A stretch of DNA of 64,000 nt from NCBI GenBank assembly GCA_963848085.1, contig CAWKCE010000003.1:744001-808000 (forward strand). The letters run 5' to 3'. A program made the position numbers and the translations under genes. Below the pieces are notes generated by a model, which searched no databases, was not told the origin of the DNA, and saw only the letters and a list, made by a program, of their open reading frames with translations. Below, one piece after another: positions 24,601-33,579 of this stretch (position 1 is the first letter of the stretch; the number at the start of each line of letters is the position of its first letter). The stretch is from CAWKCE01 sp032127035 (GTDB lineage: Bacteria; Actinomycetota; Actinomycetes; JAHEKZ01).

Positions 24601-25767
24601 TCAGCGGTACGCGGCCTCGCCGGTCAGCGCCTGGCCGATGACCAAGGTGTGGATCTCCTCGGTGCCCTCGTAGGTGAGGACCGACTCCAGGTTGTTGGCA
24701 TGGCGAAGTACCGGGTACTCCAACGTGATGCCGTTCCCGGCGAGGATGGTGCGGGACGTCCGCGCGATCGTGATCGCCTCGCGAACGTTGTTCAGCTTGC
24801 CGACGCTGACCATCTCGGGCCGAATGCGCCCGTCGTCCTTCAGACGACCGAGGTGCAGTGCGAGCAGGAACGCCTTGTCCAGCTCCAGGGTCATGTCGGT
24901 GAGCTTCTTCTGGGTGAGCTGGAAGGCGGCGATGGGCTTGCCGAACTGCTCCCGGTCGCCGGCGTAGGAGATGGCGGTCTCGAGGCAGTCGCGCCCGGCC
25001 CCGACCACGCCCCAGACGATCCCGAAGCGCGCCTCGGACAGTGCCGACAGCGGGCCCTTGAGCCCGCGTACCTCCGGGAAAGCCGCGCTTGCGGGCAACC
25101 GGACGTTGTCCAGGACCAGCTCGCTGGTCACCGAGGCCCGCAGGCTGAGTTTGCTCGAGATGGCCGGGGCGCTGAAGCCGGGGGAGTCGGTGGGGACGAC
25201 GAAGCCGCGAATCCCGTCTTCCGTCTGTGCCCACACCACGGCGACGTCGGCCACGCTGCCGTTGGTGATCCACATCTTGGTGCCGTTCAGCAGCCAGTCG
25301 TCACCGTCTCGCTTGGCGTGGGTTCGCATGCCCGACGGGTCGGAGCCGAAGTCCGGCTCGGTCAGACCGAAGCAGCCGATTGCCTCGCCGGTGGCCATCC
25401 GGGGCAGCCACTCCTGCTTGTGCTCGTCGCTGCCCCATTTCCACAGGGAGAACATCGCCAGCGACCCCTGCACGCTGACCAAGGACCGGATCCCGGAGTC
25501 CACAGCCTCCAGCTCCATGCAGGCCAGGCCGTAGGCGACCGCGCTCGTCCCGGCGCAGCCGTACCCCTCGAGGTGCATGCCGAGGACACCGAGCGACCCG
25601 AGCTCCTGGGCCAGCTCGCGAGCCGGGATCACCCCAGTCTCGAACCAGTCACCGACATGCGGGCGGAGCCGGTCGTCTCCGAACTGGCGCACCGTGTCGC
25701 GGATGGCGCGCTCCTCCTCCGAGAGCAGGGTGTCGAAGGCGAGCAGGTCGAACGGTGAGACGGGCAC
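24601..25767 (-). CDS. gcdH: glutaryl-CoA dehydrogenase
   Basis: FAD-dependent acyl-CoA dehydrogenase that oxidises and decarboxylates glutaryl-CoA to crotonyl-CoA. The 388-residue protein matches the GCDH subgroup: EGYGCAGTSAVAYGL, ELEAVDSGIRSLVSVQGSL, CFGLTEPDFGSDP, KMWITNG and, near the end, YEGTEEIHTLVIGQALTG with the catalytic base Glu367. GTG start after AGGAG. The promoter has a TATATT -10 (25817-25822 on this strand) overlapping the ATTGGATCCAAT palindrome, so regulation by the adjacent GntR protein is likely. Confidence 0.92.
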   Translation of the reverse strand: MPVSPFDLLAFDTLLSEEERAIRDTVRQFGDDRLRPHVGDWFETGVIPARELAQELGSLGVLGMHLEGYGCAGTSAVAYGLACMELEAVDSGIRSLVSVQGSLAMFSLWKWGSDEHKQEWLPRMATGEAIGCFGLTEPDFGSDPSGMRTHAKRDGDDWLLNGTKMWITNGSVADVAVVWAQTEDGIRGFVVPTDSPGFSAPAISSKLSLRASVTSELVLDNVRLPASAAFPEVRGLKGPLSALSEARFGIVWGVVGAGRDCLETAISYAGDREQFGKPIAAFQLTQKKLTDMTLELDKAFLLALHLGRLKDDGRIRPEMVSVGKLNNVREAITIARTSRTILAGNGITLEYPVLRHANNLESVLTYEGTEEIHTLVIGQALTGEAAYR

Positions 25768-25807
25768 GGTGGACTCCTGAGGCGGCCGGCGTGGCGGTCA
25801 GCGCGAG

Positions 25808-25822
25808 ATTGGATCCAATATA
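25808..25822. promoter_or_regulatory. GntR operator and -10 of gcdH
   Basis: ATTGGATCCAAT (25808-25819) is a perfect 12-bp palindrome. On the minus strand it runs into TATATT (25817-25822), a good -10 for gcdH, about 50 nt before the start codon. It is the second of two near-identical sites flanking the GntR gene. Confidence 0.65.
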
Positions 25823-25847
25823 CTCGCTGCCGAGAACCCCGGGCGAA

Positions 25848-25923
25848 CTGCTGGTCGCTCCGTGGTCGTCACTTCACGACCACGCTCTGCTGGTCGCTCC
25901 GTGGTCGTCACTTCACGACCACG
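25848..25923. repeat. 37-bp tandem duplication, each copy a hairpin
   Basis: Two identical 37-bp units (25848-25884 and 25887-25923) are separated by 2 bp. Each contains CGTGGTCGT, a 6-nt loop CACTTC and ACGACCACG, a 9-bp perfect stem. The right-hand copy includes the last codons and stop of the cupin gene, so the left copy is a duplicate of that gene's end. The stems could act as tandem terminators between the cupin gene and gcdH. Confidence 0.85.
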
Positions 25924-26261
25924 TAGTGCTTCCGCACGGTCTCGAGGATGTCCCACCGACCGGACCACCCCTTGGGCAGCACCAGCGCGTCACCGGCGGC
26001 GAGCTCGACGGCGTCACCGCCGGCGTCGGTGAGGCGGGCCCGGCCGGCGAGGATCCGCACCGTCTCGGTGTCGGGGCGGTTCTCGATGACCCAGCCACCG
26101 GGGGTGCACTCCCACACCCCGATCTGGATGCCGTCGGCCTCGTAGAAGATCCGGCCGGACATCACCGGGTCGCCGACGTCTGCCCCGACTCGGGGACCCC
26201 AGTCCTCGAGGGGGCTGGAGAACGAGCTGTCGGGCACTGAGGTGAGTGTGGTCGCCGACAC
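25908..26261 (-). CDS. cupin-domain protein
   Basis: A 117-residue single cupin of the Cupin_3 (DUF861/EutQ-like) type. The fold is indicated by VWECTPGGWVIENRPDTETVR split around W-E-C-T-P-G-G, ILAGRARLTDAGGDAVEL and AGDALVLPKGWSGRWDI. The usual metal-site histidines are mostly absent, so it may bind a ligand rather than catalyse. The GTG start follows AGGAGG (about 26266-26271). It is divergent from the glycosyltransferase gene. Cupins of this type are often found in amine catabolic clusters; no function can be assigned. Confidence 0.82.
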   Translation of the reverse strand: MSATTLTSVPDSSFSSPLEDWGPRVGADVGDPVMSGRIFYEADGIQIGVWECTPGGWVIENRPDTETVRILAGRARLTDAGGDAVELAAGDALVLPKGWSGRWDILETVRKHYVVVK

Positions 26262-26439
26262 GATTTCCTCCTGGATCAGCCAGCTGTGGGTGTGTCGAGC
26301 CTAGGCCTTGGACTCTGGTGGGGCGGCTTCGCGACCCGGTCGCGGCGCCGCGAACCGGTGATGGCGAAGTCCCGGCGGATCCGTCACGATTGGCCGGCCC
26401 GCCGGTACCGGCGTCCCTCACCTGCGATCGGAGCCCACG

Positions 26440-27759
26440 ATGGCCGAGCGGCCGTTGACCATCCTGTTCATGCCGGAGTCCGCCTACGGGCCGACGAACC
26501 AGTGCATCGGTGTCGGCGACGTCCTGCGGGGGCGCGGACATCGGGTGGTCTTCGCGGCCGAGTCGTCGTGGAAGGGCAAGTTGGAGCCGATGGGCTTCGT
26601 CGAGGACCTGGTCGACCTCGCGCCAGCGCCCGAAGGCGGGGACGAGGAACAGGACGCCGGTCAGTTCTGGAAGGACTTCATCCGGGAGACGTCACCGGAG
26701 TTCCGCAAACCCACGATCGAGCAGCTGTCCACCTTCATGCAGCCGACGTGGCAGGCACTGATCGACGGCGCCAAGCACTGCGAGCCGCAGCTGCGGGAGA
26801 TCGTGGCCCGGCAACAGCCTGACGTCGTCGTCGAGGACAACGTGCTGTGCTTCCCGGCACTCATGACCGGTGGTGCGCCGTTCGTGCGGATCGTGTCCTG
26901 CAACCCGCTGGAGATGAAGGGTGCCGACATCGCGCCCCCCTACTCCGGCCTCCCCGCCGCCGACCGCTCCGAGTGGGACCGCTTCCGAGCCGAGTACGAC
27001 CGCACGCATCGGCGGATGTGGGAGGACTTCGACGCCTTTGTCCAGGCGAGCGGAGCGCCTCCGCTCGCGGACCTGGAGTTCATCCACGAGTCGGACCACG
27101 CCAACCTGTACGTGTACCCCGAGGTTGCCGACTACACCGCCCAGCGCCCGCTCGGTGCCAGGTGGCACCGGATCGAGTCCTCGGTCCGGGCCACCGACGA
27201 GCCGTTCGAGCTCCCGACGCAGCTGTCCGAGCGGCCGGCCGGTAGCGGTGTGGTGTACCTCTCGCTGGGATCGCTCGGCGGTGCCGACATCGAGCTCATG
27301 CGGCGGCTGGTGTCGGTGCTCGCCCACTCCCATCACCGCTTCATCGTGAGCAAGGGCCCGCGCCACGACGAGCTCGAGCTTCCGGACAACATGTGGGGCC
27401 GGGAGTTCCTCCCCCAGACGTCGGTGATCCCGTTGGTGGACCTGGTCATCACCCACGGGGGAAACAACACCACCACCGAGGCCTTCCACTTCGGCAAGCC
27501 GATGGTGCTTCTCCCGCTGTTCTGGGACCAGCACGACAACGCGCAGCGCGTCGACGAGCTCGGTTTCGGGCGACGGCTGCCCACCTACGCGTTCACCGAT
27601 GCCGAGCTCCTGGAGGCGGTCGACTCGCTCCTCGCGGACAGCGCTCTGCGTTCCCGGATGGATTCCGCCGGCGCCAAGGTCCGGGCCGGGAACGGCACCC
27701 ATCGCGCGGCCGATGTGATCGAGTCGGTGGCCGCCGCCCACGCCGCCGGCCGGGGATGA
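26440..27759 (+). CDS. GT1-like glycosyltransferase
   Basis: A 439-residue UDP-glucuronosyltransferase/MGT-like GT-B enzyme. The N-terminal acceptor half starts LTILFMPESAYGPTNQCIGV; the C-terminal donor half has YLSLGSLGG and the donor-binding signature VDLVITHGGNNTTTEAFHFG, PMVLLPLFWDQHDNAQRV. The acceptor and sugar are unknown. The stop overlaps the ATG of the kinase-like gene, and that gene overlaps the SIS gene, making one three-gene unit. Nothing in the amine pathway requires a glycosyltransferase. Confidence 0.88.
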   Translation: MAERPLTILFMPESAYGPTNQCIGVGDVLRGRGHRVVFAAESSWKGKLEPMGFVEDLVDLAPAPEGGDEEQDAGQFWKDFIRETSPEFRKPTIEQLSTFMQPTWQALIDGAKHCEPQLREIVARQQPDVVVEDNVLCFPALMTGGAPFVRIVSCNPLEMKGADIAPPYSGLPAADRSEWDRFRAEYDRTHRRMWEDFDAFVQASGAPPLADLEFIHESDHANLYVYPEVADYTAQRPLGARWHRIESSVRATDEPFELPTQLSERPAGSGVVYLSLGSLGGADIELMRRLVSVLAHSHHRFIVSKGPRHDELELPDNMWGREFLPQTSVIPLVDLVITHGGNNTTTEAFHFGKPMVLLPLFWDQHDNAQRVDELGFGRRLPTYAFTDAELLEAVDSLLADSALRSRMDSAGAKVRAGNGTHRAADVIESVAAAHAAGRG

Positions 27760-29108
27760 CGCAAGCCCTGGCTGAGGCGGTCAGCCGGGTGCCTCCCGCG
27801 CGGCTCCTCCCCGCGGACCTGGCGCCGGAGGGTTCCCGGATGCCGGCCCGGCTTTCCCTCGTGGCCGGCGAGCCCTTGGGCCGGGGACGGTGGCTGTCGC
27901 TCCTGGAGGACGACCGCGGCGGCCAGTTCGCGGCGCCGCTGGTCCTGTCGTCCGGAGGGGTACGTCGCGCGGTCCCGGGGGACGGTGCCGCCGAGGCGCT
28001 GATCGGACGTCTGGCATCGAGCGAGGGGGTGTCGGAGTCGTCGTTCGACTGGACTCGGACCGGTGCGGCGCGCCCCGTCGGGGGGGAGCGGGCGATGGGG
28101 GTGGACCAGACGCACGAGTCGGTCGTCGTGGGCGACACGGCGGTCGTCAAGTGGTCCGTCGAGGCTGCCCCGTCACCCGCGCCCCTGGTCCTCACCCACC
28201 TGCACGAGGTCGGTTTCGGAGACGTCCCCACGCCCTGGGGGTTCGTCGCGTGCGGTGGTGCGCTCGTCGCGACCGTGGACGGCTTCCTCGTCGACGCCGT
28301 GGACGGCTGGACCTGGTGCGTCGACGACTTGGCCCGCGACCTTCCGCGGGCGGAACGTGCTGACCGGGTCGTCGCCGTTCCGCGGGAGCTGGGCGACCTC
28401 GTCGGGCGGCTCCACGGGGCGCTGGCCACCCCCAGCACCGTCCTGCCGAGGCCGGGACGGCAGGCCGAGCGGCCCGCGATCGACGGCTGGCATGCGCGAG
28501 CCCGAGAATCTCTGGACCGGGCCGTCGCGGTGGTCGACGGACCCGAGGGGTCTCGGCTGCGCGGCCGGGCGTCCGTGGCGCGCGCGACGATCGACCGGTT
28601 GCTGGCGGTCGACCACACGCCGACGATCCACGTCCACGGAGACCTCCACGTCGGGCAGGTCCTTCGCTGGAGGGGGGGCTATGCCGTGACCGACTTCGAC
28701 GGCAACCCGGTGCTGCCTGCCGGGGATCGGCTGGGTCGGGAGCCGACCGCACGCGACGTGGCCGGGATGCTCCAGGCGTTGGACCACGTGGGTCGGGTCG
28801 CCGTCCGCACCCGGGCGGGCGTCGACGCCTCGGCGGTGGCGCGCTGGGTCCCGGTGGCGCAGCGCGCGTTCATGGACGCGTACCGGTCCGCCCTGTCCGA
28901 GCTCGGCGCCAGCGCCCTGTTCGACGACCGGCTGCTGGCCGCATTCCGGGTCGAGCAGGAGTGCCGGGAGTTCGCCTACGCAGTGACCCATCTGCCACGG
29001 TGGCGGTACGTCCCGGACGCCGCCTTTGCGGCGCTGCTCGACGAACTGGGAGAGCCGAGCCGCCTTCCCTCTGCCAAGGAGGACCCATGGACGCCGCGGG
29101 ATTCCTGA
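27756..29108 (+). CDS. maltokinase/glucosamine-kinase-like sugar kinase
   Basis: A 450-residue protein with the aminoglycoside-phosphotransferase fold of the maltokinase group. The N-terminal cap (about 1-110) has RWLSLLEDDRGGQF; the kinase part has VVVGDTAVVKW (ATP-site lysine), the catalytic loop VHGDLHVGQVL and the metal-binding AVTDFDGNPVLP. Members of this group include maltokinase and actinobacterial glucosamine kinase. The adjoining SIS gene makes an amino sugar substrate more likely, but this is inference. The ATG overlaps the glycosyltransferase stop. Confidence 0.8.
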   Translation: MTQALAEAVSRVPPARLLPADLAPEGSRMPARLSLVAGEPLGRGRWLSLLEDDRGGQFAAPLVLSSGGVRRAVPGDGAAEALIGRLASSEGVSESSFDWTRTGAARPVGGERAMGVDQTHESVVVGDTAVVKWSVEAAPSPAPLVLTHLHEVGFGDVPTPWGFVACGGALVATVDGFLVDAVDGWTWCVDDLARDLPRAERADRVVAVPRELGDLVGRLHGALATPSTVLPRPGRQAERPAIDGWHARARESLDRAVAVVDGPEGSRLRGRASVARATIDRLLAVDHTPTIHVHGDLHVGQVLRWRGGYAVTDFDGNPVLPAGDRLGREPTARDVAGMLQALDHVGRVAVRTRAGVDASAVARWVPVAQRAFMDAYRSALSELGASALFDDRLLAAFRVEQECREFAYAVTHLPRWRYVPDAAFAALLDELGEPSRLPSAKEDPWTPRDS

Positions 29109-30043
29109 CCGACCTCGAGCGAAAGCCGGAGGTGCTCGACGCGCTGGCTCAGGTGGTGGAGCGCGGCGACTTCGCACCCGAGCTCCCCGACGTCACGGGG
29201 CCCATCCTCCTCGTCGGGATGGGGTCGTCGGCCTACGCCGCAGGCGTTGCGGCGGCCCGGTTGCGTTCCCGCGGCGTGGTGGCGTCCGCCGAGCTCGCGA
29301 GCAGCCGGCTCCTGCCGCCTGCCGACCCGGCCCTCACCGTCGTCGCGATCTCGGCGTCCGGCGGGTCCCGGGAGACCCTGGATGCCATCGGTCGCTACAC
29401 CGGGCGAAGCCGGGTCGTCGCGCTGACCAACGTGGTCGGATCTGCTCTCACCGAGGGGGCCGACTGCGTCTGGCCCATGCTGGCCGGTACCGAGGTCGGC
29501 GGTGTCGCGTGCCGGTCGTTCCAGCACACGCTGGCGGCCTTGATGACGCTGGAGACGGTCGTGACCGGAGGTCACGTGACCTCTGCCGTCACCTTGCGCG
29601 GGGCCGCCGAGGCCGCGGCGGACCTGCTCGACCGACGGCACGACTGGCTCCGCGCGACCGCGGACCTGCTCGCCGGGCCGGACGGGGTCGCAGTTGTTGC
29701 ACCGGCGCACCGGTTCTCCAGCGCCCAGCAGTCCAGCTTGATGGTGCGCGAGGGACCTCGGCGGCCGGCCGTGGCGTGTGAGACCGGTGACTGGAGCCAC
29801 GTCGACGTCTACCTGACGCGGACCCAGGACTACCGGATGCTGCTGCTTCCCGGATCGCCGTACGAGCCGGAGCTGCTGCGATGGACCGCCGAGCGCGGCT
29901 CGACGGTGGTCTCGGTGGGGGCGGAGGTGTCCGGTGCGTCCGGATTCGTCCGGTACCGCAACGACGCGGACGACGACGTCCGCCTGCTCAGCGAAACCAT
30001 GGTTGCCGAGCTCGTCGCCCACGCGTGGTGGGCGGCCGCCTGA
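29087..30043 (+). CDS. SIS-domain sugar isomerase/deaminase-like protein
   Basis: A 318-residue protein with two SIS domains, related to the isomerase half of GlmS and to AgaS/FrlB-like enzymes. Sugar-phosphate binding stretches are LLVGMGSSAYAAGVAAA, VVAISASGGSRETLDAI and GTEVGGVACRSFQHTLAAL; the second half contains VREGPRRPAVACETGDWSHVD split as EGPRRPAVACETGDWSH. It lacks a glutaminase domain. The ATG at 29087 is preceded by AAGGAGG and overlaps the kinase gene by 22 bp. A role in amino-sugar phosphate turnover after the kinase step is plausible. Confidence 0.83.
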   Translation: MDAAGFLTDLERKPEVLDALAQVVERGDFAPELPDVTGPILLVGMGSSAYAAGVAAARLRSRGVVASAELASSRLLPPADPALTVVAISASGGSRETLDAIGRYTGRSRVVALTNVVGSALTEGADCVWPMLAGTEVGGVACRSFQHTLAALMTLETVVTGGHVTSAVTLRGAAEAAADLLDRRHDWLRATADLLAGPDGVAVVAPAHRFSSAQQSSLMVREGPRRPAVACETGDWSHVDVYLTRTQDYRMLLLPGSPYEPELLRWTAERGSTVVSVGAEVSGASGFVRYRNDADDDVRLLSETMVAELVAHAWWAAA

Positions 30044-30052
30044 CCGGCCCCG

Positions 30053-31438
30053 TCAGCCGTGGATCAGTCGCTCGAACGTCTTGGCGATGATCGACGGCCG
30101 TCCGGTCCGGCTCTCCTCCGGGTCGGCGGCTCCCATCGCCGACAGTCCCGCGTTGACGCCCATCCAGCGCAGCGGCTCCGGCTCCCAGCGCCGCGACCGC
30201 CGGTTCACCCAGGGCAGCGAGGTGAGCTCCGTCGAGCGGCCGAGGATCAGGTCGGCCAGCGTCCGGCCCCCGAGGTTCGAGGTGCCGACGCCGTCGCCCA
30301 CGTAACCCCCGGACCAGCCGACTCCGGTGGCGGGGTCAAGCCCCACGGTTGCCCACCAGTCGCGCGCCACCCCGAGTGGACCGCCCCATCGCATGGACAC
30401 CCCGACGTCACGCACGTCGGGGAACAGCTCGGCCAGGACGCGCTCCAGCCAGGAGAAGACCTTGTCGTCGCGCTCGAACTCCGGGCGCACGGTCGAGCCG
30501 AAGTGGTACGGCGCACCCCGACCGCCGAACGCGAACCGACCGTCAGCAGTGCGCTGTCCGTAGATGACCATGTTCCTGAGGTCGGTGAACGTCGCCCGGT
30601 CGGCCAGTCCGATCCGCTCCCACGTGTCCGCGGGCAGCGGCTCGGTCGCGACCATGAGGGAGTAGACGGGGACCACCTGCCGCCGGAACCCCGGCAGGCT
30701 CGGGCTGTAGCCCTCGGTCGCGCGGATGACGACGGGTGCGCGCACTTCGCCGGTCGGGGTCCGGACGACCCCGGGCTCCAACGACAGCACCGGCGAGTGC
30801 TCGTAGATCGTCGCGCCGAGCCGCTCCACGGCCTCGGCCAGACCCCGGACCAGCTTCGCCGGATGAATGGCGGCGCAGTGCGGCGAGACGACGGCTCCGG
30901 TCACGTCGGTCGCGTTGACACGCTGGCGCGCCTCCGACGGTCCGAGTAGCTGGAAGTCGTGGTCGGAGAAGCCCCAGGATCGAGCGTGGTCGACGACCTC
31001 AGACGCCCGGCGGCTCTGGACGTCGGACCGGGCGAGCATGACCGTCCCGCCCTTGGCCCAGTCGGCGTCGATCTGCTCCGCAGTGATGACGCGCCCGACC
31101 TCGTCCACGGTGTCGAACATGGCGCGTTGGAGCCGAACTGCCTCCTCGCGGGAGGACTCGCGCGCGATCTTCTCCCACGAGGCGGGGAACAGTGCCGAAC
31201 ACCATCCGCCGTTGCGGCCCGAGGCGCCGAACCCGGCAACCTCCTTGTCGAGCACGACGACCTGTGCGCTCGGGTCTGCTGCCAGGAGGTAGTACGCGGT
31301 CCACAAGCCGGTGTAGCCGGCGCCGACGATCACGACGTCAGCCTCGCGGTCAGCCGACAACGGGGGTCGGGCGGTGACCGTTCCCGGAAGCGTCTGCCAC
31401 CAGTGAGAGACCGTTCGCGGATCCGTGGCGGCGACCAT
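30053..31438 (-). CDS. FAD-dependent amine oxidoreductase, PuuB/DAO family
   Basis: A 461-residue flavoprotein of the D-amino-acid-oxidase/PuuB family. After a 33-residue lead comes the FAD loop VVIVGAGYTGLWTAYYL, then VAGFGASGRNGGWCSALFP, the GRGAPYHFG segment and the C-terminal GWSGGYVGDGVGTSNLGGRT that closes on FAD. Family members oxidise N-substituted amines such as gamma-glutamylputrescine; no gene for glutamylation is in the window, so the substrate is open. The start overlaps the stop of the upstream flavin-fold gene (TGATG). The frame extends upstream to 32140, but only as antisense-like sequence. Confidence 0.85.
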   Translation of the reverse strand: MVAATDPRTVSHWWQTLPGTVTARPPLSADREADVVIVGAGYTGLWTAYYLLAADPSAQVVVLDKEVAGFGASGRNGGWCSALFPASWEKIARESSREEAVRLQRAMFDTVDEVGRVITAEQIDADWAKGGTVMLARSDVQSRRASEVVDHARSWGFSDHDFQLLGPSEARQRVNATDVTGAVVSPHCAAIHPAKLVRGLAEAVERLGATIYEHSPVLSLEPGVVRTPTGEVRAPVVIRATEGYSPSLPGFRRQVVPVYSLMVATEPLPADTWERIGLADRATFTDLRNMVIYGQRTADGRFAFGGRGAPYHFGSTVRPEFERDDKVFSWLERVLAELFPDVRDVGVSMRWGGPLGVARDWWATVGLDPATGVGWSGGYVGDGVGTSNLGGRTLADLILGRSTELTSLPWVNRRSRRWEPEPLRWMGVNAGLSAMGAADPEESRTGRPSIIAKTFERLIHG

Positions 31439-32097
31439 CACCGCCGCCACCGCTTGACGTACTCGGGAACGGGGAAGGGATCGACCAGGTCCGGGGCGTC
31501 CTCGGGTGGCCCGAACTGTTCGATGATCGGGACGACGCCGGCCCAGATCGGTCGGTCGACGTCCTCGGGGATGTCGTCCGGGGGTCCGGCGGCAATCTTG
31601 ACTGAGGCCTCGTCGAGCGGGAGTGCCAGCACGAGGGTGGCGGCCTGCTCTTTCTTGCTCGGGTGCCTGGCGTCGACCCATCGACCGGGCAACAGGTGCT
31701 CGGTGATCACCTCGAGGGCGCGTTCTTTGTCCGGACCCGTCAGTGTGGTGCAGCTGCCCAGCACCATCACGGCGCGATAGTGCATCGACGACTCGAACGT
31801 CGAACGGGCGAGCACCATGCCGTCCAGCAGCGTGACTGTCAGGCACGTCGGCTGGCCGGCGGCCAGCCCCTGGAACAACCGGCTGGCCGTGGACCCGTGG
31901 AAGAGCACCTGGTCGCCGTCTCGGGCGTAGCCGACAGGGACGACGAACGGCTGGCCGTCCTCGTTGGTGACCGCGACGTGTGCCACCAGGCCCGCGTCCA
32001 GCACCGCGTTCAAGGCGTCGCGGTCGCGAACCTCCTTCTCCGGAATTCGGCGCACGGCCGTGCGTTCGGTCGAGCCCGGCGGTGGCAGTGCGGACAT
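31438..32097 (-). CDS. pyridoxamine 5'-phosphate oxidase-fold protein
   Basis: A 219-residue protein of the flavin-binding split-barrel (Pyridox_ox_2-like) family. It shows AVLDAGLVAHVAVTNEDGQP, FVVPVGYARDGDQVLFHGST, ASRLFQGLAAGQPTCLTVTL and SSMHYRAVMVLGS. The family includes flavin reductases and haem- or F420-binding proteins; its substrate is unknown. GGGAGGCG precedes the ATG. It is translationally coupled to the FAD oxidoreductase, so the two may act in one step, for instance handling flavin. Confidence 0.82.
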   Translation of the reverse strand: MSALPPPGSTERTAVRRIPEKEVRDRDALNAVLDAGLVAHVAVTNEDGQPFVVPVGYARDGDQVLFHGSTASRLFQGLAAGQPTCLTVTLLDGMVLARSTFESSMHYRAVMVLGSCTTLTGPDKERALEVITEHLLPGRWVDARHPSKKEQAATLVLALPLDEASVKIAAGPPDDIPEDVDRPIWAGVVPIIEQFGPPEDAPDLVDPFPVPEYVKRWRR

Positions 32098-32181
32098 GCT
32101 CGCCTCCCTGGACGTGGAGAGTGCCGCCTGGGCGACCCACCCACCCCCGGCTGGTCGGATCAGTGGGGGCCGGCCTGCCCG

Positions 32182-33579
32182 CTAGAGGATGCTCCAGGCC
32201 TCGGTCAGTACCGACCGGAGAATCTGCTCGATCTCGTCGAACTCCGGCTGGCCGATGATGAGCGGGGGCGCCAGCTGGATGACCGGGTCGCCCCGGTCGT
32301 CGGCCCGGCAGTACAGCCCCGATTCGAACAGCGCCTTCGACAAGAAGCCGCGCAGGAGCCGTTCGGACTCGTCGTCGTCGAACGTCTCCTTGGTGGCCTT
32401 GTCCTTGACCAGCTCGATCCCGTAGAAGTACCCGTCGCCGCGGACGTCACCCACGATCGGCAGGTCCAGCAGCTTCTCCAGGGTCGACCGGAAGGCACCC
32501 TCGTTCTGCTGGACGTGGTCATTGATGCCCTCACGCTCGAAGATGTCGAGGTTTGCGAGGGCAACCGCCGCGGCTACCGGGTGGCCACCCCACGTGTAGC
32601 CGTGGGCGAAGTAGTCCGTCCCGGTCGCGAACGGCTCGAAGAGCCGGTCGCTGACGATCATCGCTCCCAGCGGCGCATAGCCCGAGGTGAGTCCCTTCGC
32701 CGAGGTGATGATGTCCGGGGTGACGCCATAGCGCGACGACGCGAAGTAGTCGCCGATCCGGCCATAGGCGCAGATCGTCTCGTCGGCCACATAGAGAACG
32801 TTGTACTGGTCGCAGATCTCCCGGACGCGCTGGAGGTATCCGGGGGGCGGAGGGAAGCACCCGCCTGAGTTCTGGACCGGCTCGAGGAACACCGCTGCCA
32901 CCGTGTCGGGGCCCTCGAAGAGGATCGCCTCCTCGATACGGTTGGCAGCCCAGCGTCCGAAGGCCTCGATGTCGTCGCCGTGCTCGGGCGCCCGGTAGAA
33001 GTTGGTGTTCGGAACCTTGACCGCGCTGGGGACCAGCGGCTCGAAGTACTTCTTGGCGTCGGGGATTCCGGTGATGGACAGTGCCCCCTGAGGGGTCCCG
33101 TGGTAAGCGATCGACCGGCTGATCACCTTGTGCTTCATGGGGCTGCCGGTCATCTTGAAGAACTGCTTGGCCAGCTTCCAGGCGCTCTCGACCGCCTCGC
33201 CGCCGCCGCTGGTGAAGAACACCCGGTTCAGGTCGCCGGGAGCCAACGAGGCGAGCCGGTCTGCGAGCTCGATGGCCTTCGGGTGCGCATACGACCAGAT
33301 CGGGAAGAACGCGAGCTCGCTGGCCTGCTTGGCCATGACCTCAGCCAGCTCGGAGCGGCCATGGCCCAGCTGGACGACGAACAGCCCGGCCAGACCGTCC
33401 AGGTACTTGCGGCCCTGGTCGTCCCAGATGTAGGCGCCGTCTCCTCGGGTGATGACGGGGACGTGGCCTCCCTCGGTGTAGGTGGACATCCGGGTGAAGT
33501 GCATCCACAAGTGCCGGCGCGCCATCTCAGCGAGCTCGTCGGCGCCACCATCAGTGACGTACTGCGGTGTTGAAGTCAT
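32182..33579 (-). CDS. spuC: class III aminotransferase, probably putrescine/cadaverine:pyruvate
   Basis: A 465-residue PLP enzyme of the omega-aminotransferase group. It has the SpuC-like lead HLWMHFTRMSTYTEGGHVPV, DGLAGLFVVQLGHGRSEL, FFTSGGGEAVESAWKLA, the PLP-binding Lys295 in TSAKGLTSGYAPLGA and FAHGYTWGGHPVA. Such enzymes transfer the terminal amino group of diamines to pyruvate, giving aminoaldehydes. Its ATG overlaps the stop of the Lrp gene (ATGA), so regulator and enzyme are made together. Neighbouring aminoaldehyde dehydrogenases and polyamine transporter support the diamine role. Confidence 0.86.
   Translation of the reverse strand: MTSTPQYVTDGGADELAEMARRHLWMHFTRMSTYTEGGHVPVITRGDGAYIWDDQGRKYLDGLAGLFVVQLGHGRSELAEVMAKQASELAFFPIWSYAHPKAIELADRLASLAPGDLNRVFFTSGGGEAVESAWKLAKQFFKMTGSPMKHKVISRSIAYHGTPQGALSITGIPDAKKYFEPLVPSAVKVPNTNFYRAPEHGDDIEAFGRWAANRIEEAILFEGPDTVAAVFLEPVQNSGGCFPPPPGYLQRVREICDQYNVLYVADETICAYGRIGDYFASSRYGVTPDIITSAKGLTSGYAPLGAMIVSDRLFEPFATGTDYFAHGYTWGGHPVAAAVALANLDIFEREGINDHVQQNEGAFRSTLEKLLDLPIVGDVRGDGYFYGIELVKDKATKETFDDDESERLLRGFLSKALFESGLYCRADDRGDPVIQLAPPLIIGQPEFDEIEQILRSVLTEAWSIL

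Noticed and set aside
25848..25923. CRISPR-like repeats
   Set aside because: Only two copies with a 2-bp gap and no spacers; it is a tandem duplication of a gene end.
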